A stretch of 14,455 nt of DNA, taken from contig JBKPDQ010000183.1 in NCBI GenBank assembly GCA_046728015.1, positions 1-14,455 on the forward strand, in the 5' to 3' direction. The position numbers and the translations under genes are program-made. Numbering within the stretch: position 1 is the stretch's first letter; each line of letters starts with the position of its first letter. The DNA comes from DATAFO01 sp046728015. GTDB lineage: Bacteria; Actinomycetota; Thermoleophilia; Solirubrobacterales; 70-9. The notes beneath the pieces were generated by a model, which had not been told where the DNA came from, ran no database searches, and saw only the letters and a list, made by a program, of their open reading frames with translations. This document shows, piece by piece, positions 5,041 through 11,288 of this stretch.

Positions 5041-6176
5041 GCGCGCCGCCGGTAGGGCAGCTCGGCGGCGACGCGGAACCCCTCCGGCGATGGCCCCGCG
5101 CTCAGCGCGCCGCCGATTGCCGCCGCCCGCTCGCGCATGCCGATGATGCCGACGCCGAGCCCGCCGCCGCCGTTCGTGGGGCCCGCCCCGTTCTCGACCG
5201 TGACGAGCAGCCGCTGCTCCTCGAAGGTCAGGCCGTCGCGCGTGGGGGCGCCGACGGCGTGCCGGTGGACGTTGGTCAGCGACTCCTGCACGATCCGGTA
5301 AGCCGCGAGCTGGACGGCATCGGGCAGCCGATCGGGCCGGGCGCCGCGGACCTCGACGCTGACCTCGAGCCCGCCGGCGCGGGCGCGCTCGGCGAGCTCA
5401 CCGATGGCGTCGATCGTCGGCGTCGGCGCGAGCGGCGCGCCGTCGCCCTCGCCCGCGCGCAGGACGCCGACGATCGCCCGCAGCTCGTCGAGCGCGTCGT
5501 GGCTGGCGCCCTCGATCGTCGCCAGGGCCGTTCGCACGTGGCCGCGCTCGCGGTCGAGCAGGTGGGCGGCAACGCCCGCCTGAACGTTGATCGTGGTCAG
5601 CGTGTGGGCGACGACGTCATGCAGGTCGCGCGCGATTCGCAGGCGCTCCTGTGCGACCCTGCGGCGCGCCTCCTCCTCGCGCGTGCGCTCGGCGATCTCG
5701 AGGCGCTCGCTGAGCAGCGCGAGGTTGGAGCGGTGGCTGCGCAGCGCCTCGGCCGCCAGCAGCGGGATGGCGACGAGCGCGACGTGCCCGAACGTCGCGA
5801 AGCGGATCGTCGTATGCCCGCCGAGGGCCGTATCGACGACCGCCACGCCGGCGACCGCGACGGTGGCCGCGGCGACCAGGTGGAAGCGGCCGCGCGTCAG
5901 CCCGACCGAAAAGAGCGCGATGGCCGGGGCCAGCACCGCCGCCGAGCCGGCGGCGTGATCCACCGCGAAGAGCGCAAGCACGAGCGCGCTCGACACCGTG
6001 AACGTCGCGAGCGGCGCGCGCCGGCGCGCGATCAGGACGGCGGCCGCCGCTAGTCCGAGCGCAAGCGCGACACCCAACGTGTCGGCGTCGGCGCGGACCG
6101 CCAGCCCGACGCCGACGACAGCGCCAACGACGACCGCAACCGTCGTGTCGAGCAGGAGCAGATGAGCGCGGACCAT
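5037..6176 (-). CDS. NarL-type sensor histidine kinase (HisKA_3)
   Basis: 379 residues from ATG 6176. The N-terminal 145 residues are hydrophobic with about five or six membrane segments and almost no extracellular domain, suggesting sensing within or at the membrane. A coiled region (about 150-178) leads to the HisKA_3 phosphoacceptor motif R-D-L-H186-D-V-V-A-H. The HATPase_c domain follows, with R-I-V-Q-E-S-L-T-N-V-H-R-H-A (N box) and G-G-G-L-G-V-G-I-I-G-M-R-E-R (G box). The usual D-x-G position reads E-N-G, a variation common in actinobacterial kinases of this class. Start choice: residues upstream of 6176 are not membrane-like. TAGATT lies about ten bases before the ATG on the minus strand, so the transcript may be nearly leaderless. 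Architecture and context resemble cassettes that sense cell-envelope or antibiotic stress and induce the neighbouring ABC exporter. Confidence 0.93.
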   Translation of the reverse strand: MVRAHLLLLDTTVAVVVGAVVGVGLAVRADADTLGVALALGLAAAAVLIARRRAPLATFTVSSALVLALFAVDHAAGSAAVLAPAIALFSVGLTRGRFHLVAAATVAVAGVAVVDTALGGHTTIRFATFGHVALVAIPLLAAEALRSHRSNLALLSERLEIAERTREEEARRRVAQERLRIARDLHDVVAHTLTTINVQAGVAAHLLDRERGHVRTALATIEGASHDALDELRAIVGVLRAGEGDGAPLAPTPTIDAIGELAERARAGGLEVSVEVRGARPDRLPDAVQLAAYRIVQESLTNVHRHAVGAPTRDGLTFEEQRLLVTVENGAGPTNGGGGLGVGIIGMRERAAAIGGALSAGPSPEGFRVAAELPYRRRA

Positions 6177-6210
6177 GCAGGCGAATCTAGCGCCGCGCCG
6201 GTCCGCCCAC

Positions 6211-6228
6211 GTACTCCGGCGGGAGTAC
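6211..6228. promoter_or_regulatory. Palindromic operator candidate between two-component and ABC genes
   Basis: GTACTCC (6211-6217) and GGAGTAC (6222-6228) are perfect inverted arms around GGCG. The site lies in the 108-bp divergent region, 35 bases from the kinase start and 57 bases from the ATPase start. NarL-type regulators bind dyad sites of this size as dimers, so it is a good candidate for the response-regulator binding site (inference). Confidence 0.55.
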
Positions 6229-6266
6229 CCGAAGGCATCCCGCGGGCCGATGCGGCGGGGCCCGCA

Positions 6267-6284
6267 GCGACCGACGATGGTCGC
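6267..6284 (+). promoter_or_regulatory. Small dyad abutting the ABC ATPase start codon
   Basis: GCGACC (6267-6272) and GGTCGC (6279-6284) form a 6-bp stem with a 6-base loop ending at the base before ATG 6285. No Shine-Dalgarno site is visible, so the structure could influence initiation or be incidental. Confidence 0.3.
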
Positions 6285-7010
6285 ATGCACACGCTCCCCA
6301 TCCCAGCCGTCATAGCCCGGGGGCTCACCAAGCGCTACGGGGAACTCGTGGCCGTCGACGACATCACGTTCTCGTTGCCGGCGGGTACGGTCACCGGCTT
6401 TCTCGGCCCCAACGGCGCCGGCAAGACGACCACCCTGCGGCTGCTGCTCGGGCTCGCCGAGCCCACCGCGGGCGAGGCGCTGGTCTTCGGCCAGCGCTAC
6501 CGCGAGCTCGAGCATCCGATCCGGCGCGTCGGCGCCGTGCTCGAGTCCGGCGACTTCCATCCCGGGCGCTCCGGGCGCGACCACCTGCGCACGCTGGCAC
6601 TCGCCGCGCGCATCGGCTACGACCGCGTCGAGCAGGTGCTCGCGCTCGTCGAGCTCGAGGCGGCCGCCGGACGCCGCGTGCAGACCTACTCGCTGGGCAT
6701 GCGCCAGCGGCTCGGGCTCGCCGGCGCGCTGCTCGGAGACCCCGAGCTGCTCGTGCTCGACGAGCCCGCCAACGGGCTCGACCCGGAGGGCGTGCACTGG
6801 CTGCGCGGCTTCCTGCGGGGCCTTGCCCAGCAGGGGCGCACGGTGCTCGTCTCCAGCCACGTGCTCGCCGAGGTCGCCCAGACGGTCGATCGCGTCGTGA
6901 TCATCGACCGCGGGCGGCTGCTGGCGACGACGTCGCTCGACGAACTCATCACCCGTTCCCGCACGCTCGAGGACGTCTTCCTCGAGCTGACCACGAAGGA
7001 GGCATCGTGA
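6285..7010 (+). CDS. ABC transporter ATP-binding protein
   Basis: 241 residues. Walker A G-P-N-G-A-G-K-T-T at 41-49, signature Y-S-L-G-M-R-Q-R-L at about 136-144, Walker B L-L-V-L-D-E-P at 155-161, and switch H192 in V-S-S-H-V. The C-terminus ends L-E-D-V-F-L-E-L-T, typical of ATPases of ABC-2 exporters (CcmA/DrrA/BcrA-like). It energises the permease encoded next, whose GTG overlaps this gene's TGA (GTGA at 7007-7010). ATG 6285 gives the normal family length; more upstream in-frame residues are not conserved-looking. Substrates of this class include peptide antibiotics, lipids and drugs; none can be assigned here. It is divergent from the kinase/regulator pair and probably induced by it. Confidence 0.93.
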   Translation: MHTLPIPAVIARGLTKRYGELVAVDDITFSLPAGTVTGFLGPNGAGKTTTLRLLLGLAEPTAGEALVFGQRYRELEHPIRRVGAVLESGDFHPGRSGRDHLRTLALAARIGYDRVEQVLALVELEAAAGRRVQTYSLGMRQRLGLAGALLGDPELLVLDEPANGLDPEGVHWLRGFLRGLAQQGRTVLVSSHVLAEVAQTVDRVVIIDRGRLLATTSLDELITRSRTLEDVFLELTTKEAS

Positions 7011-7744
7011 TCGCCCAGCTCAGGGCCGAGCTGCTCAAGCTCCGCTCGACCCGCACCAGCCTCGGCCTGTTCGCCGGGATGCTCGGGCTCGTGGTGTTCG
7101 CCGTCGTGCTGCACGCGTTCAGCCTCACGGTCGACCAGGTCGACGGCCGCACCGACCAGCTGTCGATGGTCTTCGGCTGGGGCCAGGCTCTGGGGGCGCT
7201 GTTCGCGGGGCTTTTCGGCGCGATGTTGATCACCAGCGAGTTCCGCCACGGCACGATCCGCTCGACGTTCCTGGTCGCGCCCCGGCGCGCGCGCGTCGTC
7301 GCCGCCAAAGCGGGCGCGGGGGTGCTCAGCGGGATGGCGTTCGGCCTCCTCGCCCAGGCCGTCGCCGCCGCCGTCGCCACCTGGGCGCTCGCGGCGCGCG
7401 GGATCGGCAACCAGCTCGACGGCGGCGACTACGCAATGCTGCTGCTCGGCGCGCTCGCCGGCGGGGCGCTGTGGGCCGTCGTCGGCCTCGGCGTCGGCGC
7501 GCTTGTCCGCAACCAGGTCCCGGCGCTCGTCGGGATCTGCGCGTGGCTGCTGTTCATCGAGAACCTGCTCGTGGCAAACGTCCCCGACGCCGGGCGCTTC
7601 GCGCCGGGTGCCGCGGCCGCCGCGATCGCCGGGCGCGCCGACGACCTGCTCGCGCCGGCCGGCGGCGCGCTGCTGCTGGTCGTCTACACGGTAGGGCTGC
7701 TGGCCGCCGGCTGGCTCGCAACCGAACGCCGGGATGTCGCGTGA
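7007..7744 (+). CDS. ABC-2 type transporter permease
   Basis: 245 residues with about six hydrophobic membrane segments (near 19-38, 60-80, 105-130, 142-165, 170-188 and 222-240). An I-T-S-E-F-R-H-G-T-I-R-S-T-F motif near 75-88 is characteristic of ABC-2 permeases of the NatB/DrrB/BcrB kind, in the first cytoplasmic loop, and is preceded by the usual A-E-L-L-K-L-R-S-T-R N-terminus. The GTG start overlaps the ATPase stop and has a perfect ribosome site (GAAGGAGG) five to six bases upstream. With the ATPase it should form a dimeric exporter in the cytoplasmic membrane. Its TGA overlaps the ATG of a 26-residue peptide gene (ATGA). Confidence 0.92.
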   Translation: MIAQLRAELLKLRSTRTSLGLFAGMLGLVVFAVVLHAFSLTVDQVDGRTDQLSMVFGWGQALGALFAGLFGAMLITSEFRHGTIRSTFLVAPRRARVVAAKAGAGVLSGMAFGLLAQAVAAAVATWALAARGIGNQLDGGDYAMLLLGALAGGALWAVVGLGVGALVRNQVPALVGICAWLLFIENLLVANVPDAGRFAPGAAAAAIAGRADDLLAPAGGALLLVVYTVGLLAAGWLATERRDVA

Positions 7745-7824
7745 TGGCCCTCCACCTGGGAATCCTCGTCGCCGCCCTGCTCATGGCGGTCGTCATCGTC
7801 CTTGTCCGCTCGCGGCGGCGCTGA
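7744..7824 (+). CDS. 26-residue single-pass membrane peptide coupled to the ABC permease
   Basis: The ATG at 7744-7746 overlaps the permease TGA (7742-7744) in an ATGA junction, and the frame ends with TGA 7822-7824. The product has a short N-terminus, about 17 consecutive hydrophobic residues (L-G-I-L-V-A-A-L-L-M-A-V-V-I-V-L-V) and a positively charged tail R-S-R-R-R. That is a classic small membrane protein with the tail predicted in the cytoplasm. An in-phase GTG directly precedes the ATG. It is too short for family assignment. The overlap and the terminator that starts within its last codons indicate that it is the last gene of the ABC operon. It may be a small subunit or regulator of the exporter (inference). 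Confidence 0.6.
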   Translation: MALHLGILVAALLMAVVIVLVRSRRR

Positions 7825-7846
7825 GCACCGGCTCAGCGCCCGCCGC
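7811..7846 (+). terminator. Terminator hairpin of the ABC operon
   Basis: GGCGCTGAG (7817-7825) and CTCAGCGCC (7832-7840) pair perfectly around CACCGG. Flanking GCGGC/GCCGC bases extend the stem with one bulge. The stop codon of the 26-residue peptide lies within the left arm. There is no T-tract. Confidence 0.6.
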
Positions 7847-8435
7847 ACCGGCACGTCGTAGCGGTGCGCCCAAGGAGCGCAGGCGCTCCGCGCCGAGCTC
7901 CTCGAAGGCCCGAAACGGCACCTTCAGGGAGAACCAGCAGCGGCGCCGTCGCCATCGGATTGCATGGAGGCCCGTGGCGAACGGTCCAGGCCCGCTCCGC
8001 GCTCCCGCGGAATACTCCGGTCGTGAGCGGCGGGCGGATGCCTGGCGTGAAGCGGCTCGGTCAGGCGACCATCGGCGAGGTGGTGTGTCGCCAGAGCTTC
8101 AGCGGCATCGGAATGCCCGCCGCGGGCACCGGACGACCCGCCGTGCTTGACGTCCAAGCGCCGAGCCGCACGGAACGAGCAAGTGGGCGCACGCGCGGCG
8201 ACCCGGGCCACGGCTAAGAGCAGCCGGAGGACGATCTCGGCGGCTTCGCCGCGGTCACACCGATCGAAGCACCGTGCTGAAGCCGCGCGGGGCCCCCGCG
8301 ACGATGCTACCGCCAGCCGGTCCAGCGACGGCGTGCGCAGGCGCCAGCGCTGCAGGTACAACGTCACCTCGGTCGTGGGCCGCTCGAGCTCGACGAGCGG
8401 CGGAACGAAAGGCCGCTGCAGTCGACCACCATCCC
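7847..8435. other. Gene-poor stretch with unrecognised coding-like remnants
   Basis: No intact gene is recognisable. On the minus strand two short pieces have protein-like sequence and G/C-rich third positions. One runs from about 7985 down to a TGA at 7793-7795 and includes W-F-S-L-K-V-P-F-R-A-F-E-E-L-G. The other lies near 8425-8310 and includes R-P-F-V-P-P-L-V-E-L and T-L-Y-L-Q-R-W-R-L-R-T-P-S-L. They are not in a continuous frame with good starts and I do not recognise them. They could be decayed genes or chance open frames in high-GC DNA. Confidence 0.35.
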
Positions 8436-8987
8436 TCAGCCGAGCCCAGGCCCATCGCCTGCACGAAGTCCGATGAGGACGGGACGATCGTCTGCGGCGG
8501 TTCTGCGCCGGGCGCGCGGGCCGCGAGGTATTCGTGTGGCCACCCGCGCCAGGCGCCGCACCATGACGCCTGCAGGAGACCTCGCGTTCGCCCGTTTGCG
8601 AGCGTCGCGCGAAGCAACCGTCGGACGAGCGGAAGGGATGACGGGGAGCAGCGCGCGCGACGCGTGGCGAGATGCCTGCCTACCGCAGCGATCGGGGCAG
8701 TCGACGACGGTAGGGCCGGTGCTTGTCCCAGATCGTCCAACGTGGGAGCGCATGAACGTCGCGATCGCGACGCGCACGCGCGTGGTGTGCGCTGCCATCG
8801 CCGCCATCATCGTCGGCCCCTCGAAGCACGGACCATTGGGGTCGCCGACTATCGGCCTGAAGTGGTCGAACACCGAGACCCAGTCGTAGCCGAGCTCCTC
8901 GCACCGCCGCCAGAGCTCGAGGCAGCCCTCGAAAGTCGCGTGCTGCGGGCCCGAGTAGACGCCGAAGCGAATCCGATCCCCGAGCAC
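8436..8987 (-). pseudogene. Truncated LLM-class (F420-dependent luciferase-like) oxidoreductase
   Basis: From a GTG at 8987 the minus frame reads R-I-R-F-G-V-Y-S-G-P-Q-H-A-T-F-E, L-W-R-R-C-E-E-L-G-Y-D-W-V-S-V-F-D-H-F-R-P and F-E-G-P-T-M-M-A-A-M-A-A-H-T-T-R-V-R. This is the N-terminal TIM-barrel part of luciferase-like flavin/F420 monooxygenases. Similarity stops near residue 77 (about position 8757), whereas family members have around 300 residues. The remaining 100-odd residues to 8436 are Arg-rich and low in family character. Between 8757 and 8255 protein-like pieces appear in other minus frames, suggesting deletions or frameshifts. It follows the RibD_C reductase by ten bases and probably was the third gene of that operon. 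Activity is not expected. Confidence 0.7.
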
Positions 8988-8997
8988 GCCGCCAAGC

Positions 8998-9594
8998 CTA
9001 CGGCGCTGGTCCGATCACCGCGGCCTCGGCGGGCTGATAGGTGAGCATGAGGACGCCCGAGGCGCTCGTCTGAACGCTCGCAAGCCGTAGGTCGAGCTTG
9101 CTGCCGCCACCCGCGAACAACGGCTTTCCACGTCCAAGCGCGACGGGGAAGACCATGAGGCGGTACTCGTCGATCAGGTTGCTCTCCGCAAGTGTGTTGA
9201 GGAGCTCGCCACTGCCATAGATCAGAATGTCCTGTCCATTCTGTTGCTTCAACTCGGAGACCGCCTCGGCGAGATCTCCTTTGATCAGAGTCGCATTCCA
9301 CCCCAGCGGCTCCTGCAGGGTTGTCGAGGCGACGTGCTTTGGAAGCGCGTTCATCCGGAAGGCGAACTCCCCTTCCGACTCCTCCATCGAGGGCCAGGCA
9401 GCCGCAAAGCCCTCGTAGGTCAGGCGCCCGAGCAGCAGCGCGTCGCTCGCGAAGAGCTGATCCGACTGGTACTTCGCCAGATCGGCGTCGAAGTAGGGGG
9501 CGGACCAGCCGCCCTCCTCGATCTCGCCAGTGCCGCCAGGATCCTGCATTACTCCGTCGACGGTCACGTACTCGGCTGCGACGACTCTCCTCAT
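8998..9594 (-). CDS. RibD C-terminal / dihydrofolate reductase-like protein (copy 1)
   Basis: 198 residues. It shows the RibD_C pattern: N-terminal V-A-A-E-Y-V-T-V-D-G-V-M-Q-D-P-G-G, then L-L-L-G-R-L-T-Y-E-G-F near residue 53, K-H-V-A-S-T-T-L near 85, G-Q-D-I-L-I-Y-G-S-G-E-L near 120, and L-I-D-E-Y-R-L-M-V-F-P-V-A-L-G-R-G near 139-155. The family shares the NADPH-binding DHFR fold, and members are presumed pyridine-nucleotide-dependent reductases of unknown substrate. ATG 9594 has a good ribosome site (AGAGAGGAG). It lies 36 bases downstream of the epimerase gene and is co-directional, so it is likely in one operon. It is a clear paralogue of the gene at 10722-11288. Confidence 0.9.
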   Translation of the reverse strand: MRRVVAAEYVTVDGVMQDPGGTGEIEEGGWSAPYFDADLAKYQSDQLFASDALLLGRLTYEGFAAAWPSMEESEGEFAFRMNALPKHVASTTLQEPLGWNATLIKGDLAEAVSELKQQNGQDILIYGSGELLNTLAESNLIDEYRLMVFPVALGRGKPLFAGGGSKLDLRLASVQTSASGVLMLTYQPAEAAVIGPAP

Positions 9595-9630
9595 GACGCT
9601 CCTCTCTGGGCGCTGATATCTAAGGCGGCG

Positions 9631-10647
9631 CTAGGCAAGTCGTCCTGCCTCGCGCGGACTGACGCGGCCGACCTCCACCAACCACCGGACGGTGTCGGCC
9701 AGTGTTTCCCGCAGGGGGCGGGGCTCGAGCCCGAGTTCGGTTCGCGTTTTCGAGTCGTCGCACCGCGCGGCGCAGTTCAGGACCCAGATCCCCTCGGCGT
9801 CCCACGGCAGCCGCGCCTTGACCCGCCGCTGTACGAAGTCGGCCGTGCGGCCGAACGCGGCCAGGAACCACGCCGGGAAGATCGCGAACGGGATGCGACG
9901 GCCGCTGAGGTCGGCGAGCGTCCGGATGAGGTCCGGGAAGGAGATGTAGTGGCCGGCGACCAGGTAGCTCCGAGCGCCCTGACCCGGGGTCATCACAGCG
10001 GCGAGCACCGCCGCGACGTCACGGACGTCGGCAATGTGCATTCCGCCGCGCATGACGATCGGATAGCGCCGCTTCAGCACGTTGGTGGCGCGCGTCACCC
10101 CATCGCCGAAGTGAGGATCGTGTGGGCCCCACACCGCCGCGGGCATGACGCTCGCGACCGGCGCCCCCAGCTTTTGATAGCTGCGGGCAACCAGCTCCGA
10201 CTCGGCCTTCGACCTGCAATAGGGCCACGAGGTCTGCTTCACCGGCGAGTCGGGAGCAAGGACCTCCCCCTTGGCCGGAGGCAAGAGCGCGAGCTCGCTC
10301 GAGACGAAAACAATCGGATCGAGGCCGAGCCGGTGCGCGGTGCCGAGCACGGTGTCGGTGCCGCGAACGTTCACCGCCCGCATCTCGTCCGCCCTGCGCG
10401 GATCCATCGAGAACACAGAGGCCGCGTGCAGGACGGCATCGGCTCCCTCGAGCGCGCGCTCGACGGCGTCGGAGTCGGTTACGTCGCCGGTCACGGTGTC
10501 GACCCGGTCGACGCCGAGCGGTGTGAGCGCGGCCGGGACCGTGTCGGGAGACCTTGCCAGGACCCGGATCTGGTGCCCCGCCTTGGCGAGCGCCGCGATC
10601 GCGTGCGACCCGACGTATCCCGTCCCTCCGGTGACTACTACGAGCAA
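9631..10647 (-). CDS. NAD-dependent epimerase/dehydratase (extended SDR) family protein
   Basis: 338 residues. Rossmann motif G-G-T-G-Y-V-G at 7-13, D-V-T at about 55-57, A-V-N-V-R-G-T near 91-97, S116/S117 and catalytic Y143-x3-K147 (W-P-Y-C-R-S-K). This is the arrangement of extended short-chain dehydrogenases acting on nucleotide sugars, dihydroflavonol-like carbonyls or sterol-type substrates. The substrate here is unknown. The start is TTG 10645-10647, preceded by TTTGGAGGTGG on the minus strand; no in-frame ATG/GTG lies nearer. It is divergent from the second RibD_C gene. The 74-bp intergenic region holds an operator-like site and a possible promoter for this gene (TTGCTC, 18 bases, TATGAT on the minus strand). 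Confidence 0.88.
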   Translation of the reverse strand: MLVVVTGGTGYVGSHAIAALAKAGHQIRVLARSPDTVPAALTPLGVDRVDTVTGDVTDSDAVERALEGADAVLHAASVFSMDPRRADEMRAVNVRGTDTVLGTAHRLGLDPIVFVSSELALLPPAKGEVLAPDSPVKQTSWPYCRSKAESELVARSYQKLGAPVASVMPAAVWGPHDPHFGDGVTRATNVLKRRYPIVMRGGMHIADVRDVAAVLAAVMTPGQGARSYLVAGHYISFPDLIRTLADLSGRRIPFAIFPAWFLAAFGRTADFVQRRVKARLPWDAEGIWVLNCAARCDDSKTRTELGLEPRPLRETLADTVRWLVEVGRVSPREAGRLA

Positions 10648-10673
10648 GCTTGCTCCACCTCCAAAGAGGACGC

Positions 10674-10691
10674 TATCATAACGATACTATC
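10674..10691. promoter_or_regulatory. CTATC-type operator in the epimerase/RibD_C divergent promoter
   Basis: TATCATAACGATACTATC differs from the site at 14056-14073 at only two of 18 positions. It contains inverted TATC/GATA arms and a repeated CTATC at 10673 and 10687, 14 bases apart. It overlaps the possible -10 hexamers of both divergent genes (TATGAT on minus at 10674-10679, TACTAT on plus at 10685-10690). The nearby HxlR protein is the likely ligand (inference). Confidence 0.65.
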
Positions 10692-10721
10692 GCCCCAAGA
10701 GCAATCCGTAGGAGGACAGGA

Positions 10722-11288
10722 ATGCGCAAGCTCAATGTCTCCACCCTGGTCACGCTCGATGGGGTGATCCAGGACCCAGGCGGATTCCAGGAGCTCGAGG
10801 AAGGCGGATGGGGCAGCCGCTACTTCGACGACGAGGCCCAGCGCTATGCCCTGGAGCACCTGCGCGAATCCGACGCCTTTCTCTGCGGTCGAGTCACCTA
10901 CGAGGTGTTCAAGGAATTCTGGTCCCAGGTCAAGGAGGGTGAATATGCCCAGACCCTGAATCAGATGCCCAAGTTCGTCGCCTCGAGGACCCTCGAGGAG
11001 CCGCTCGAATGGAACGCGACCTTGCTGCAGGGCGACGTCGGCGATGCCGTTGCCGAGCTAAAGCGCCAAGAGGGTCGCGACATCGTGACGTACGGCAGCG
11101 CCGCGCTGATGGCCACGCTGATGGAACGCGATCTGATCGACGAGTACCGGATCTGGGTCCATCCGTTCGTGATCGGCACGGGTACCCGGCTCTTCGCCGA
11201 CGGGGTGCCGACCCGCAGCTTCGAGCTCGCAGAGTCCCGAACGCTGAGCACCGGAGTTGTGATCCTGGTCTATCGCCCGGAGCGATGA
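10722..11288 (+). CDS. RibD C-terminal / dihydrofolate reductase-like protein (copy 2)
   Basis: 188 residues. Conserved blocks match copy 1: L-V-T-L-D-G-V-I-Q-D-P-G-G, F-L-C-G-R-V-T-Y-E-V-F, K-F-V-A-S-R-T-L-E-E-P-L, D-I-V-T-Y-G-S-A-A-L, and L-I-D-E-Y-R-I-W-V-H-P-F-V-I-G-T-G. By eye the two are nearly half identical. The presumed role is an NADPH-dependent reductase of unknown substrate. ATG 10722 is preceded by TAGGAGGA with good spacing; the frame is open to 10650 but that would run through the promoter. Its TGA overlaps the ATG of the DHA2 exporter (ATGA at 11285-11288), so reductase and exporter are translationally coupled. The operator-like site 31 bases upstream suggests HxlR control. 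Confidence 0.9.
   Translation: MRKLNVSTLVTLDGVIQDPGGFQELEEGGWGSRYFDDEAQRYALEHLRESDAFLCGRVTYEVFKEFWSQVKEGEYAQTLNQMPKFVASRTLEEPLEWNATLLQGDVGDAVAELKRQEGRDIVTYGSAALMATLMERDLIDEYRIWVHPFVIGTGTRLFADGVPTRSFELAESRTLSTGVVILVYRPER

Noticed and set aside
4821..6053. 410-residue plus-strand open frame opposite the kinase and regulator
   Set aside because: Arg/Ala-rich shadow of two well-supported genes on the minus strand.
6177..6860. N-terminal extension of the histidine kinase to 607 residues
   Set aside because: The added part lies antisense to the ABC ATPase and lacks membrane or sensor character; ATG 6176 gives a normal kinase.
9244..10767. 507-residue plus-strand open frame opposite the epimerase and RibD_C gene
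   Set aside because: Low-complexity, His/Arg/Asp-rich antisense frame; the minus genes carry Rossmann and RibD_C motifs.
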